In this document: positions 1 through 7,106 of the stretch, piece after piece
Numbering within the stretch: position 1 is the stretch's first letter
How the letters are laid out: each line of letters opens with the position of its first letter
Assembly: GCA_946006895.1 (NCBI GenBank)
Contig: CAMFZO010000057.1
Coordinates: 1-8,008, forward strand
DNA length: 8,008 bases
Direction: 5' to 3'
Origin: an uncultured Clostridia bacterium
GTDB lineage: Bacteria; Bacillota; Clostridia; Oscillospirales; Oscillospiraceae
Notes under the pieces: generated by a model
Databases searched by the model: none
Told to the model about the DNA's origin: nothing
The model's input: the letters and a program-made list of their open reading frames with translations, nothing else
Made by a program: the position numbers and the translations under genes

Positions 1-68
1 ATGCAGAATCTGACGCGCCTGAAGGCGCTATAAAAAGGTTTTTAACCTTTTTATCAGATTCTAGTATA
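1..68. repeat. Structured palindromic repeat, left copy
   Basis: This repeat is nearly identical to the reverse complement of 7092-7157. The two differ by a two-base length change and one substitution, all in the AT-rich part. It has three nested inverted repeats: an outer 9-base stem (AGAATCTGA at 5-13 with TCAGATTCT at 54-62), a GC hairpin (GCGCC-TGAA-GGCGC at 15-28) and an AT hairpin (stem arms 30-40 and 44-54 around TTT). Drawn together they make a three-way junction. There is no reading frame, so this is a non-coding element of the MITE/REP class or similar. The family is not recognised. Its left limit cannot be fixed because the window begins at it. Confidence 0.85.
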
Positions 69-86
69 GTTCCACAATGCATATGC

Positions 87-120
87 CCGGGAGAGTATTT
101 CGGTACTCTCCCGGTTTTTT
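87..120 (+). terminator. Strong intrinsic terminator of an upstream unit
   Basis: A perfect 11-base-pair stem (87-97 with 104-114, beginning CCGGGAGAGTA) closes on a six-base loop TTTCGG and is followed by six T residues at 115-120. This is a textbook Rho-independent terminator for plus-strand transcription. The gene it serves lies left of the window. It separates that unit from the operon promoter just downstream. The left repeat sits immediately before it, so the repeat may have inserted between the upstream gene and its terminator. Confidence 0.9.
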
Positions 121-162
121 CTTAAACAAATCTTAAACAGGCGCGGTATTGTATCTTAAGAC
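120..162 (+). promoter_or_regulatory. Putative response-regulator operator (three boxes)
   Basis: TCTTAAACA occurs at 120-128 and again at 131-139, exactly 11 bases apart. A related TCTTAAGAC lies at 154-162, 23 bases further on. OmpR/PhoB-family regulators commonly bind head-to-tail repeats spaced by one helical turn (about 11 bases), so the 11- and 23-base spacing fits one or two dimers on the same DNA face. The boxes lie just before and within the promoter of the response-regulator gene, which suggests autoregulation. Binding is inferred from arrangement only. The first box overlaps the last T of the terminator. Confidence 0.55.
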
Positions 163-177
163 TTTTGACGCTATACT
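149..177 (+). promoter_or_regulatory. Probable operon promoter
   Basis: A good -10 element, TATACT, lies at 172-177. With a 17-base spacer, the -35 position (149-154) reads TTGTAT, which shares only the first three bases with TTGACA. Transcription would start near 184-186 and give a short leader carrying the AGGGG ribosome binding site. A weak -35 overlapped by a TCTTAA box is the usual layout of an activator-dependent promoter, consistent with control by the encoded regulator. No other convincing promoter is visible before the genes that follow. Confidence 0.6.
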
Positions 178-192
178 GAAATTAAGAAAGAG

Positions 193-197
193 AGGGG
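193..197 (+). promoter_or_regulatory. Ribosome binding site fixing the ATG at 205
   Basis: AGGGG is followed by seven bases and then ATG at 205. An in-frame TTG at 202 would leave only four bases of spacing. The ATG is therefore preferred as the start of the response regulator. Confidence 0.75.
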
Positions 198-204
198 ATC
201 TTTG

Positions 205-900
205 ATGCAAACGATTCTGGTCTGTGACGACGAGCGGGACATTGTCTCCGCACTGCAAATCTACCTGAACGCCGAGGGCTACCGGGTCCTGGAGGCTTAC
301 AACGGCCGGGAGGCTCTGGCGATTTTGTCCCACGAGGAAGTCCACCTGGTGCTGCTGGATATTATGATGCCCGCCATGGACGGTCTCAGCGTGCTGACCA
401 TCCTGCGCGAAAGCTACAATCTGCCCGTCATTCTGCTGACGGCGAAATCCGAAGACACGGACAAGGTCATCGGCCTCAATGTAGGCGCCGACGACTATGT
501 GACCAAGCCCTTTAACCCCGTGGAGCTTCTGGCGCGGGTGCGTTCCCAGCTCCGGCGGTACCTGCGTCTGGGCGGCGGCACCGTTAAACCCGCCCAGGTG
601 CAGATCGGCGGCATCTGCCTGGACGACGAGGCCAAGAGCGTCACCCTGGAGGGTGAAAAGGTGGACCTGACGCCGCGGGAGTATGACATCCTCAAGCTGC
701 TGATGCAGAATGCCGGAACAGTCTTCTCCCCCAAGGAGATCTACCGCCGCATCTGGCAGGAGGAGCCTTACGGCGCGGAAAAAGCGATCGCCGTCCATGT
801 CCGCCATCTGCGGGAAAAGCTGGAGATCAACCCCGCCGAGCCCCGCTGGCTCAAGGTCGTATGGGGCCGGGGTTACAAAATGGAGAGTGAGAACCGATGA
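205..900 (+). CDS. OmpR/PhoB-family response regulator (VanR-like)
   Basis: This is a cytoplasmic DNA-binding response regulator of 231 residues, the normal length for the family. Numbered from ATG 205, the receiver domain (about 3-117) has the acidic pair D8/D9, the phospho-acceptor D52 in LLDIMMP, the switch threonine T79 in LLTAK and the conserved lysine K101 in TKPF. The C-terminal winged helix (about 130-229) shows LTPREYDILKLL, the IWQEEPYGAEKAIAVHVRHLREKL recognition region in two parts (IWQEEPYG and VHVRHLREKL) and the terminal WGRGYKM. The gene overlaps the following kinase gene by ATGA, so the two are translationally coupled and form a cognate pair. It probably activates its own promoter through the boxes at 120-162 and so drives the transporter genes. 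Family assignment is secure. The VanR-like label reflects general resemblance, not evidence of glycopeptide resistance. Confidence 0.95.
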   Translation: MQTILVCDDERDIVSALQIYLNAEGYRVLEAYNGREALAILSHEEVHLVLLDIMMPAMDGLSVLTILRESYNLPVILLTAKSEDTDKVIGLNVGADDYVTKPFNPVELLARVRSQLRRYLRLGGGTVKPAQVQIGGICLDDEAKSVTLEGEKVDLTPREYDILKLLMQNAGTVFSPKEIYRRIWQEEPYGAEKAIAVHVRHLREKLEINPAEPRWLKVVWGRGYKMESENR

Positions 901-2933
901 AGAAATTACGCAGCAAATCCTGGGCCAAGCTGGTGGCCGCGCTGCTGCTGCCGGTGTTCCTGCTGGTCACGGTGATCTCGGTGATCGCCATCGCGGTGTT
1001 TTACAGCGAAGACGCCTACGTTGACGGCGGTAAACGCCTCCGCGACGACGTCTGTGAGAGCTTCCTGTACCGAAATGAAGCCTATGTGAATGATTATCTG
1101 AACATTACAGAGTGCGGCGGTCAGGCGTATGAAGCTGAGAGCGCGCCCATCTATGAGGACCTGCTGTCGGCGGAGAGTACCGGCTTTCGCTGCACCGTCA
1201 CCGCTGAAAACGGCCGCGTCATCTATCAGAGTGCCGGAGGCGGTACCGTTCGGTATCAGCACACGCGGGACATGGAGATCATGTGGTGCCGGGAGGAAAC
1301 GAGCACCTATTATTTCCAAAACGAAGATGATTTTAACCAATATCTGGAACGGTTGTCGCTGAGCTACGACATTATAAGCACTGATTTCACCGGCAACGAA
1401 AATCTGGGCGGCTACGCTGCGGTGACCTACGGGAAGTGGGTCAGCAGGACCTGTATGATTACCAGTTCCATTGTTGAAACATCTGACACGGATACTGCCA
1501 TCAGCATGACGCTGCAATGGATCGACCGGCTGCTGCCGCTGCGAAACTGGTTCTTTGTCTTCTTTGCCGTCGGGCTGCTGCTGACAGTGCTGCTGATCGT
1601 TTTCCTGTGCTGCAGCGCAGGCCGTAAGTCCGGCGTGGAGGGCATCCGGCATTCCTGGATGGATCGGATCCCGCTGGAGCTGTTTTTCGGTGTCTTTATT
1701 CTTGCCGGTGTCTTTCTTGCATGGCTGGTCGACTATTTCATCTTTGACGGCGAACGGCTGCTCTGGCAGATGAAGGTCGTCTTCGGCGCGGTTGCCTACG
1801 TGCTTGCATATCTGATGGCGCTTTGCGCGGTTTCCTCCTTTGCCCGCCGGGTAAAGGCCGGACACTGGTGGAAAAACACGGTGGTTTATTTCGTGCTGCA
1901 TCTGCTGTGGAAGGCAGCGAAAAAGCTGGGCCGCCTGTGCTGCGCGGCGTGGAGAGCCTTTCCCCTCTACTGGAAAGCGGGCCTTGCCTGGGTGATCCTG
2001 AGCCTGATCGAGATTCCGTTTTTCAACGGCTACGCACCTATGTGGATCCTGGAAAAGCTGATCTTCACCCCGCTGCTCATCTGGGCGGTCATCGGTCTGC
2101 GGCGACTGCAAAAGGGCGCCCGGGAGCTGAGCAGCGGCGACCTCGGCTACACAGTCAACGTGGATTATATGCTTCCCACTCTGAAGGAGCATGGAGAGCG
2201 GCTCAACAGCATCCGTGACGGCATGAAGAGCGCCGTGGAGCGCCAGATGCGCAGCGAGCGAATGAAAGCGGAATTGATCACCAATGTCTCCCACGACATC
2301 AAAACGCCGTTGACCTCCATCATCAACTATGTGGACCTGCTGAAAAAGGAGGGCCTGGATTCGGAGCACGCGGCGCAGTATCTGGAGGTCCTGGATCGCC
2401 AGTCTGCGCGGCTGAAAAAGCTGACGGAGGACCTGGTGGAGGCGTCCAAGGCTTCAACGGGCAACATCACCGTCAACGCCGAGCCGACGGACCTTTCCCT
2501 GCTGCTGTCCCAGGCGGCGGGAGAGTATGAGGAGCGGCTGCGCCGCCGTTCCCTGGAGCCGGTGCTGACCTTGCCGAAAAACGCGCCTCCCGTCCTGGCT
2601 GACGGCAGGCTCATGTGGCGGGTCTTTGACAATCTGCTGGGCAACATCTGTAAATATGCCCAACCCCAGACCCGCGTCTATCTCTCCTTCCGCGCCGGTG
2701 AGGAAGCCGTCTGCGTGACCTTCAAAAACATCTCCGCTGAGCCGCTGAATCTGCCGCCGGAGGAATTGATAGAGCGCTTTACCCGGGGCGATGCGTCCCG
2801 CAATACAGAGGGCAGCGGCCTGGGCCTGTCCATCGCCAAGAGCCTGACGGAGCTGCAGGGCGGCCGCTTCCTCCTGGACATCGACGGCGACCTGTTCAAG
2901 GCCATGGTCACCTTCCCTATCGCAAAATTGTAG
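897..2933 (+). CDS. Multi-spanning sensor histidine kinase (VanS-like core)
   Basis: This is a membrane histidine kinase of 678 residues, much longer than a simple two-span kinase. A first membrane segment (about 12-36) is followed by an extracytoplasmic domain of roughly 180 residues (37-216). Further hydrophobic segments lie at about 217-239, 258-282, 293-313, 327-338 (weak), 358-376 and 383-401. A HAMP-like linker (402-450) leads to the H-box NVSHDIKTPL with phosphorylated H466. The ATPase domain has the N-box NLLGNICKYA (579-588) and the G2 box GSGLGLSIAKS (639-649) preceded by FTRGDASRNTE. The usual DxGxG motif is not obvious: the matching stretch reads FKNISAEPLNLPPEELIERF. I believe this variation occurs in some Clostridia kinases, so activity is still expected. 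The start ATG lies inside the regulator's stop (ATGA). It presumably phosphorylates that regulator. The signal sensed is unknown. Confidence 0.93.
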   Translation: MKKLRSKSWAKLVAALLLPVFLLVTVISVIAIAVFYSEDAYVDGGKRLRDDVCESFLYRNEAYVNDYLNITECGGQAYEAESAPIYEDLLSAESTGFRCTVTAENGRVIYQSAGGGTVRYQHTRDMEIMWCREETSTYYFQNEDDFNQYLERLSLSYDIISTDFTGNENLGGYAAVTYGKWVSRTCMITSSIVETSDTDTAISMTLQWIDRLLPLRNWFFVFFAVGLLLTVLLIVFLCCSAGRKSGVEGIRHSWMDRIPLELFFGVFILAGVFLAWLVDYFIFDGERLLWQMKVVFGAVAYVLAYLMALCAVSSFARRVKAGHWWKNTVVYFVLHLLWKAAKKLGRLCCAAWRAFPLYWKAGLAWVILSLIEIPFFNGYAPMWILEKLIFTPLLIWAVIGLRRLQKGARELSSGDLGYTVNVDYMLPTLKEHGERLNSIRDGMKSAVERQMRSERMKAELITNVSHDIKTPLTSIINYVDLLKKEGLDSEHAAQYLEVLDRQSARLKKLTEDLVEASKASTGNITVNAEPTDLSLLLSQAAGEYEERLRRRSLEPVLTLPKNAPPVLADGRLMWRVFDNLLGNICKYAQPQTRVYLSFRAGEEAVCVTFKNISAEPLNLPPEELIERFTRGDASRNTEGSGLGLSIAKSLTELQGGRFLLDIDGDLFKAMVTFPIAKL

Positions 2934-2958
2934 GTTTGTCTAATGACAGGAGGTAATC

Positions 2959-4128
2959 ATGAAAAAGCTGCTGTACGCAATGCTTGCATTTCTGCTTGCC
3001 GCTTCGGCAAGCGGCTGTTACGCGATCCCAGAGCCCCCGCTTCCAACGGAGCAAACCGAACCCAGCACCGCCGCCGAGTCTTCCGATGCAGCCCCCGTGG
3101 AAGTGCACTCCTATCCCCTTCCGTCAGAGAATCCGTATGTTGCGTCGACCTACGCCCAGTATTGTGCTTCCTCAAAGGGTGGGATGTTCCTGTGCAGCGG
3201 CCAATTTCTGACCTACCGAAGTGTCGATCCGGATTCGTACGTCACACTTTGCCCCCAGGAGGGCTGTAAACACAACGATTCTTCCTGCACGGCTTATATG
3301 GGCGGTATTCTTTACAATTTAGTCGAGTACAGCGGAAAGCTGTATGCGGTGGTTAAGACCGAAAACGAGCACTATCAGGTCATTCAGAAGGACCTTGAGA
3401 ATTCTGAGATCAAGGTCATTGCGGAACAAGCAGCATTTGAGCTGACAGACACAACTCAGCTTTCCGCTGAAGTTTGTCTGATGCCCCCGGCCAATGGCAA
3501 GCTCTATTACCGGGTTCAGCAGAGCGAATACGATATTCTCACAATGGAACTGCGATCGGACAAGACGACTTTATTTTGCTATGAGATCGAAAGCGGCACC
3601 ACAAACGAGCTACCCATTTCAAATTTCTGCATTTCAGGGAAAGCAGGCTTTGTCGTGCCGGTAAGGGAAGGCTATTTCGACACAGAAGCGGAAGCGTTCG
3701 TGACCACCTGCTATGAGCTGAGGCTGTACGATGCGACCTGCTCCGTCTATCAGGTGATCGCAGAGAATAATGCTGACGGATATGTGACGACGCCAGACCC
3801 GAACAGTCACTACGGAAATCTGTTCTGCTACCTATGCGGCAACACGCTTTATACGCTGGATGCGGACACGGGAACAGTGACGGAGCTTCTCACGGCAGAG
3901 AACCAAATCGTGAACTTCTGGCTCATGGATCACAAGATATTTTATATCACGAACAATGATGCAGGCGAGGCGTATTTCTTCTATGCCGGTTTGGACGATC
4001 TTGTTCCCGTGCAGCTCAAAAATGGCGGAAACACCTCCTGCATGGTGTTCAGTATGTCCTACGAAGGAAACGACTTTTTTGCAGCAGATCGAAAGGTGTT
4101 GTCGAAAGCGGATTTTTACGCTGAATAA
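2959..4128 (+). CDS. Propeller-like surface lipoprotein with Cys/His motif
   Basis: This is a probable membrane-anchored extracytoplasmic lipoprotein of 389 residues. It has a short signal peptide with lysines at 2-3, a hydrophobic core and a lipobox ASGC with the lipidated cysteine at C20. An acidic, Pro/Thr/Ser-rich linker follows to about residue 55. The rest contains repeating strand-like units of the type 'GKLYYRV', 'NTLYTLDADTGT' and 'HKIFYITNND', which suggest a beta-propeller fold (inferred). Near residue 98 is LCPQEGCKHNDSSC, with C98, C103, H105 and C110 as possible disulfide or metal ligands. AGGAGGT at 2948-2954 gives strong translation 25 bases after the kinase stop. Its place between the sensor genes and the transporter genes suggests a role in signal or substrate recognition outside the membrane. 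It does not resemble a classical periplasmic binding protein. I do not recognise a named family with certainty. Confidence 0.85.
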   Translation: MKKLLYAMLAFLLAASASGCYAIPEPPLPTEQTEPSTAAESSDAAPVEVHSYPLPSENPYVASTYAQYCASSKGGMFLCSGQFLTYRSVDPDSYVTLCPQEGCKHNDSSCTAYMGGILYNLVEYSGKLYAVVKTENEHYQVIQKDLENSEIKVIAEQAAFELTDTTQLSAEVCLMPPANGKLYYRVQQSEYDILTMELRSDKTTLFCYEIESGTTNELPISNFCISGKAGFVVPVREGYFDTEAEAFVTTCYELRLYDATCSVYQVIAENNADGYVTTPDPNSHYGNLFCYLCGNTLYTLDADTGTVTELLTAENQIVNFWLMDHKIFYITNNDAGEAYFFYAGLDDLVPVQLKNGGNTSCMVFSMSYEGNDFFAADRKVLSKADFYAE

Positions 4129-4158
4129 TACGACTGATTCTCCCGTGGAGATTCGGCT

Positions 4159-5031
4159 ATGGAACTTCAAATTCAAAATTTGAAAAAAGAATATGGCACA
4201 AAGCAGGCGCTAAAAGGGGTAAGTGCCACCCTGACTGAGGGTATTTATGGCCTTTTGGGGCCGAACGGAGCCGGAAAAAGCACCATGATGAATATCCTGA
4301 CAGGGAATCTGAGACAATCGGCGGGAGACGTTTTGCTGGATGGCACCGACATACGCACCCTTGACTCTGCCTACTTTGCTCGCTTAGGCTATATGCCGCA
4401 GCAGCAAACCTATTACCCCACATTCACCGTGGAGCAGTTCCTTTATTACATCGGCTCCCTGCGGGGAATGAAACGGCAGAAAGTCAAAAAGCGTATCGAC
4501 TGGGCTTTGGAGCTGCTTTCTTTGTCGGATGTCAGAAAAAAGCAGCTTCGCGCCCTTTCCGGCGGTATGCGTCAACGGATCCTGTTAGCGCAGGCAATTC
4601 TTGCCGACCCGGATATTTTGATTCTGGACGAACCGACTGCCGGACTTGACCCCGAACAGCGCATTGCCGTCCGTAATCTGATTGCAGAAATCGCGCTGCA
4701 CAAGATCGTGCTGATTTCCACCCATGTGGTTTCCGATGTAGAATTGATTGCCCGTGAGCTGCTTCTCCTGTCGGACGGCAGGCTTCTCTGCCAAAGCGCA
4801 CCGAAGGAGCTGATGGCACAGCTTTCCAACTGTGTTTGGGAGGTATGCGTGCCAGAACACGAGATCAGAAAATTGCACCATCTTGGGCAGATTTCCGGGA
4901 TTGCCAAGGCAGAGGACGGTGCAGTTGTTCGGCTTCTTGCCAAAGAGAAGCCACCCTATTCCTGCACGGAAGCACGTCCTACGCTGGAGGATGTCTATCT
5001 CTACCACTTCGGCAGGCAGGAGGGGTTATGA
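4159..5031 (+). CDS. ABC transporter ATP-binding protein
   Basis: This is the cytoplasmic ATPase subunit of an exporter-type ABC system, 290 residues long. All catalytic motifs are intact: Walker A GPNGAGKST (34-42, K40), Q-loop YMPQQ (78-82), signature LSGGMRQR (133-140), Walker B ILILDEP with D157/E158, D-loop AGLDP (161-165) and the switch histidine H189 in ISTHVVSDVE. The C-terminal 80 or so residues resemble the regulatory tail of ATPases that pair with ABC-2 permeases, such as those for lantibiotics, bacteriocins and other drugs. TGGAG at 4146-4150 lies eight bases before the ATG. The stop overlaps the permease start as ATGA, so the two products are surely partners. Its first 20 residues match the remnant at 7262-7321 at 13 of 20 positions. 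Confidence 0.95.
   Translation: MELQIQNLKKEYGTKQALKGVSATLTEGIYGLLGPNGAGKSTMMNILTGNLRQSAGDVLLDGTDIRTLDSAYFARLGYMPQQQTYYPTFTVEQFLYYIGSLRGMKRQKVKKRIDWALELLSLSDVRKKQLRALSGGMRQRILLAQAILADPDILILDEPTAGLDPEQRIAVRNLIAEIALHKIVLISTHVVSDVELIARELLLLSDGRLLCQSAPKELMAQLSNCVWEVCVPEHEIRKLHHLGQISGIAKAEDGAVVRLLAKEKPPYSCTEARPTLEDVYLYHFGRQEGL
5018..5023 (+). promoter_or_regulatory. Ribosome binding site fixing the permease start
   Basis: AGGAGG lies four bases before ATG 5028, inside the end of the ATPase gene. The open frame reaches back to 4836, but that part lies wholly inside the ATPase gene in another frame and encodes no membrane-like sequence. The start is therefore 5028. Confidence 0.85.
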
Positions 5032-7106
5032 GATACGAATGGAAAAAGCTTGGTAGAGGGATTCTGGTCTTGCTGCTCGCCGCAGTGGTTGCCAACGCCT
5101 GGCTGTTCTATCGTCATTGCACTGCTCCCGTGGACGGAGCCCGATATACATTGCTGCAGGTGCAGGAAAAAATGTCATGGTCGGTTCAGGCGCTGCAGGA
5201 AGAAACGGAACGCCTGGAGGCTCGCATTTCCTCTGCTGATCCGTTGGAGATTCTGTCTGATAAGAGTCTGTTAACGGGAGATGTGTACGATGAACGGAGG
5301 CTGAACCAGGCTGTCCTTGCACGAAAGGAATTTTCCTACCGTGAGCATATCAAGGGAGTGCTCAGCGATGCGGAATTTCGGATCTCCTCCGGCCTGTTTG
5401 GAGAGCAAACCGGCTTTGCAGTGCGATCCATGGAACGAACCAAAGCAATCTACGCGCCCTTAGTCAACCTGCCTGTCCAGCCGGTATTCTGCGCCGGTGC
5501 AGAGACTCTGACAGATTGGACGCTGTCGGATATTTTTTTCCTGATGTTCGGCTTCCTTCCGCCGCTGGTTCTGTTGACACAGGAACGGCGAAACGGTCTG
5601 ACGTCCCTCCTTCGCCCAACCAAAAAGGGCCGCGGCAGTCTGTACCTGCGTAAATACGCCGTTGCAGTCAGCAGTGTGCTGGCCGGATTTGTCTTGATCT
5701 ATGGAGGAGATCTTCTGATTTCCGGTATGCTGTTTGGCGGTTGCGACCTGTCGCAGCCGATTCAAGCCGTTTACGGCTTTGATGGCTGCCCAATCCCGCT
5801 GACCATTCTGGGCTATTTTCTCCTGTTCTCCCTTGTGAAGCTGCTGTGGGGGCTGACGATAGCCACCATTATTTTCTCCCTGTGTGCGATGGTCAGCCGG
5901 ATCTCGACGGTTTTCCTCTGCGTCCTTGGCGCAGGTCTGCTTGCCGTGGGCATGAGCCTGTCGGCAAACCTTTGGCTCAGAGCGTTTAGTCTGGTATCCC
6001 TGGCAGATACGCCCCTTCTTCTGCGGCAATGCCTGTTCGTAGACTTTTTTGATCACCCCGTGCGGCAGTTGCCTGTTTCTGTCTGCTTTTGCGGCACAAC
6101 GACCCTGATCTGCTTTGCAATGGGACTTTTTGCATTTTGCCGTGTTCCCGCTGTCGTGTCTGTAGCGGAGCGTCAGAAGCTCTCGTTTTCGTTTCTTCAC
6201 CGCCATACCTCTCTGTTCCTGCACGAAGGCGCCAAGCTGTGGCTGAGCCAAGGCGGGCTGCTTTTGGCGGCTGTCTTTCTGACCGTACAGGTCATTTCCT
6301 ACCAGAATTATGGTAAGCCAAACTCTGCTTGGGATCATTATTATCAGCAATACGCGCAAACGCTCTCCGGCCAGCCAAATTCTTCCAAAGACGCTTTTCT
6401 TGCAGCGGAACGGGCTCAATTTGCGGACATCCACAGCCAGATCGCACAGATCTATGCGGCTGCGGGAGATGATGTGGGTACTGCCCAGCTGGCGGCAGAA
6501 AAGCTTCAAGCCAAGCTGAATCCCGAGGAGGCATTTGAAGCTGCCGCTGCCCAGTATGAAGCCCTTCAAGCCGGACAGAGCTTTGTCTACCGAAGTGGCT
6601 ATGAGCGCCTGTTCGGCGTGTTCGGAAGAACGGAAGCACTGTTAGATACCATAAAACTGCTTGTATTTCTGGTGCTGACCCTTTCCGGCTTGTTTGCCAT
6701 CGAGCAGGAACGCGGCATGGAGATCATTCTGACGACAAGCGGTGCAAGGAAAAAAGTGCGGAAACGGAAGCTGCTGCATTGCGGCTTGATTACACTGTTG
6801 GGTTTTTTGCTGGCAGTTCTGCCGCAGCTTCTTGCGGTGATCCAAAACTACGGTCTTCCGAATATGGATGCCCTGGCAAACAGTCTGCCGGTCTTTTCCG
6901 CATTTCCGAAGGGCTGGGCGATCCTTGGAGCCTTGATACTCTGCGGAGCGATCCGTCTGGCACTGAGCGGCCTGTCCTCGGCGGTGATCACGTTTCTGTC
7001 CTATCGCCTGGGAAACAAGGTCTTAACGACCTTAACGGCCACAGTAAGCCTTGTCATTCCTCACATGATTTTACTTTTGATTCAATACTCTTATACTAGA
7101 ATCTGA
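5028..7106 (+). CDS. Two-lobed ABC-2-type permease
   Basis: This is an integral membrane permease of 692 residues that should work with the ATPase just upstream. It looks like two permease halves fused in tandem. In each half a first membrane span (about 8-27 and 408-425) is followed by a long, charged, probably helical extracytoplasmic stretch (about 30-155 and 426-535). Then comes a span ending in a cytoplasmic turn with a QER motif (TQERRNGL at 184-191, EQERGMEI at 559-566) and several more hydrophobic segments. The repeated layout suggests that one polypeptide supplies both transmembrane lobes, so it may work as a monomer with two ATPases. The last four residues, YTRI, and the stop are encoded inside the repeat at 7092-7157. 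The original C-terminus may therefore have been altered, although the final membrane segment appears complete. Substrate is unknown; export or clearance of an envelope-active compound is an inference from context. Confidence 0.9.
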   Translation: MRYEWKKLGRGILVLLLAAVVANAWLFYRHCTAPVDGARYTLLQVQEKMSWSVQALQEETERLEARISSADPLEILSDKSLLTGDVYDERRLNQAVLARKEFSYREHIKGVLSDAEFRISSGLFGEQTGFAVRSMERTKAIYAPLVNLPVQPVFCAGAETLTDWTLSDIFFLMFGFLPPLVLLTQERRNGLTSLLRPTKKGRGSLYLRKYAVAVSSVLAGFVLIYGGDLLISGMLFGGCDLSQPIQAVYGFDGCPIPLTILGYFLLFSLVKLLWGLTIATIIFSLCAMVSRISTVFLCVLGAGLLAVGMSLSANLWLRAFSLVSLADTPLLLRQCLFVDFFDHPVRQLPVSVCFCGTTTLICFAMGLFAFCRVPAVVSVAERQKLSFSFLHRHTSLFLHEGAKLWLSQGGLLLAAVFLTVQVISYQNYGKPNSAWDHYYQQYAQTLSGQPNSSKDAFLAAERAQFADIHSQIAQIYAAAGDDVGTAQLAAEKLQAKLNPEEAFEAAAAQYEALQAGQSFVYRSGYERLFGVFGRTEALLDTIKLLVFLVLTLSGLFAIEQERGMEIILTTSGARKKVRKRKLLHCGLITLLGFLLAVLPQLLAVIQNYGLPNMDALANSLPVFSAFPKGWAILGALILCGAIRLALSGLSSAVITFLSYRLGNKVLTTLTATVSLVIPHMILLLIQYSYTRI

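Noticed and set aside
165..170. TTGACG as a -35 element
   Set aside because: It is only one base from the TATACT -10, and the place where its own -10 should fall (about 188-193) reads AAGAGA.
133..807. Minus-strand open frame opposite the response regulator
   Set aside because: It is an antisense shadow of the regulator gene and would run through the promoter and operator.
906..2369. Long minus-strand open frame of 487 codons opposite the kinase gene
   Set aside because: Its translation is rich in Gln, His, Arg and Asp with no domain or membrane pattern, as expected for the antisense of a GC-rich gene. The plus strand encodes a clear kinase.
4836..5027. 64-residue N-terminal extension of the permease
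   Set aside because: It lies entirely within the ATPase gene in another frame, has no membrane-like content, and a good AGGAGG site sets the start at 5028.
5460..6569. Minus-strand open frame of 369 codons opposite the permease gene
   Set aside because: It is low-complexity and basic/Gln-rich, with no recognisable motif or ribosome binding site. The permease frame explains the region.
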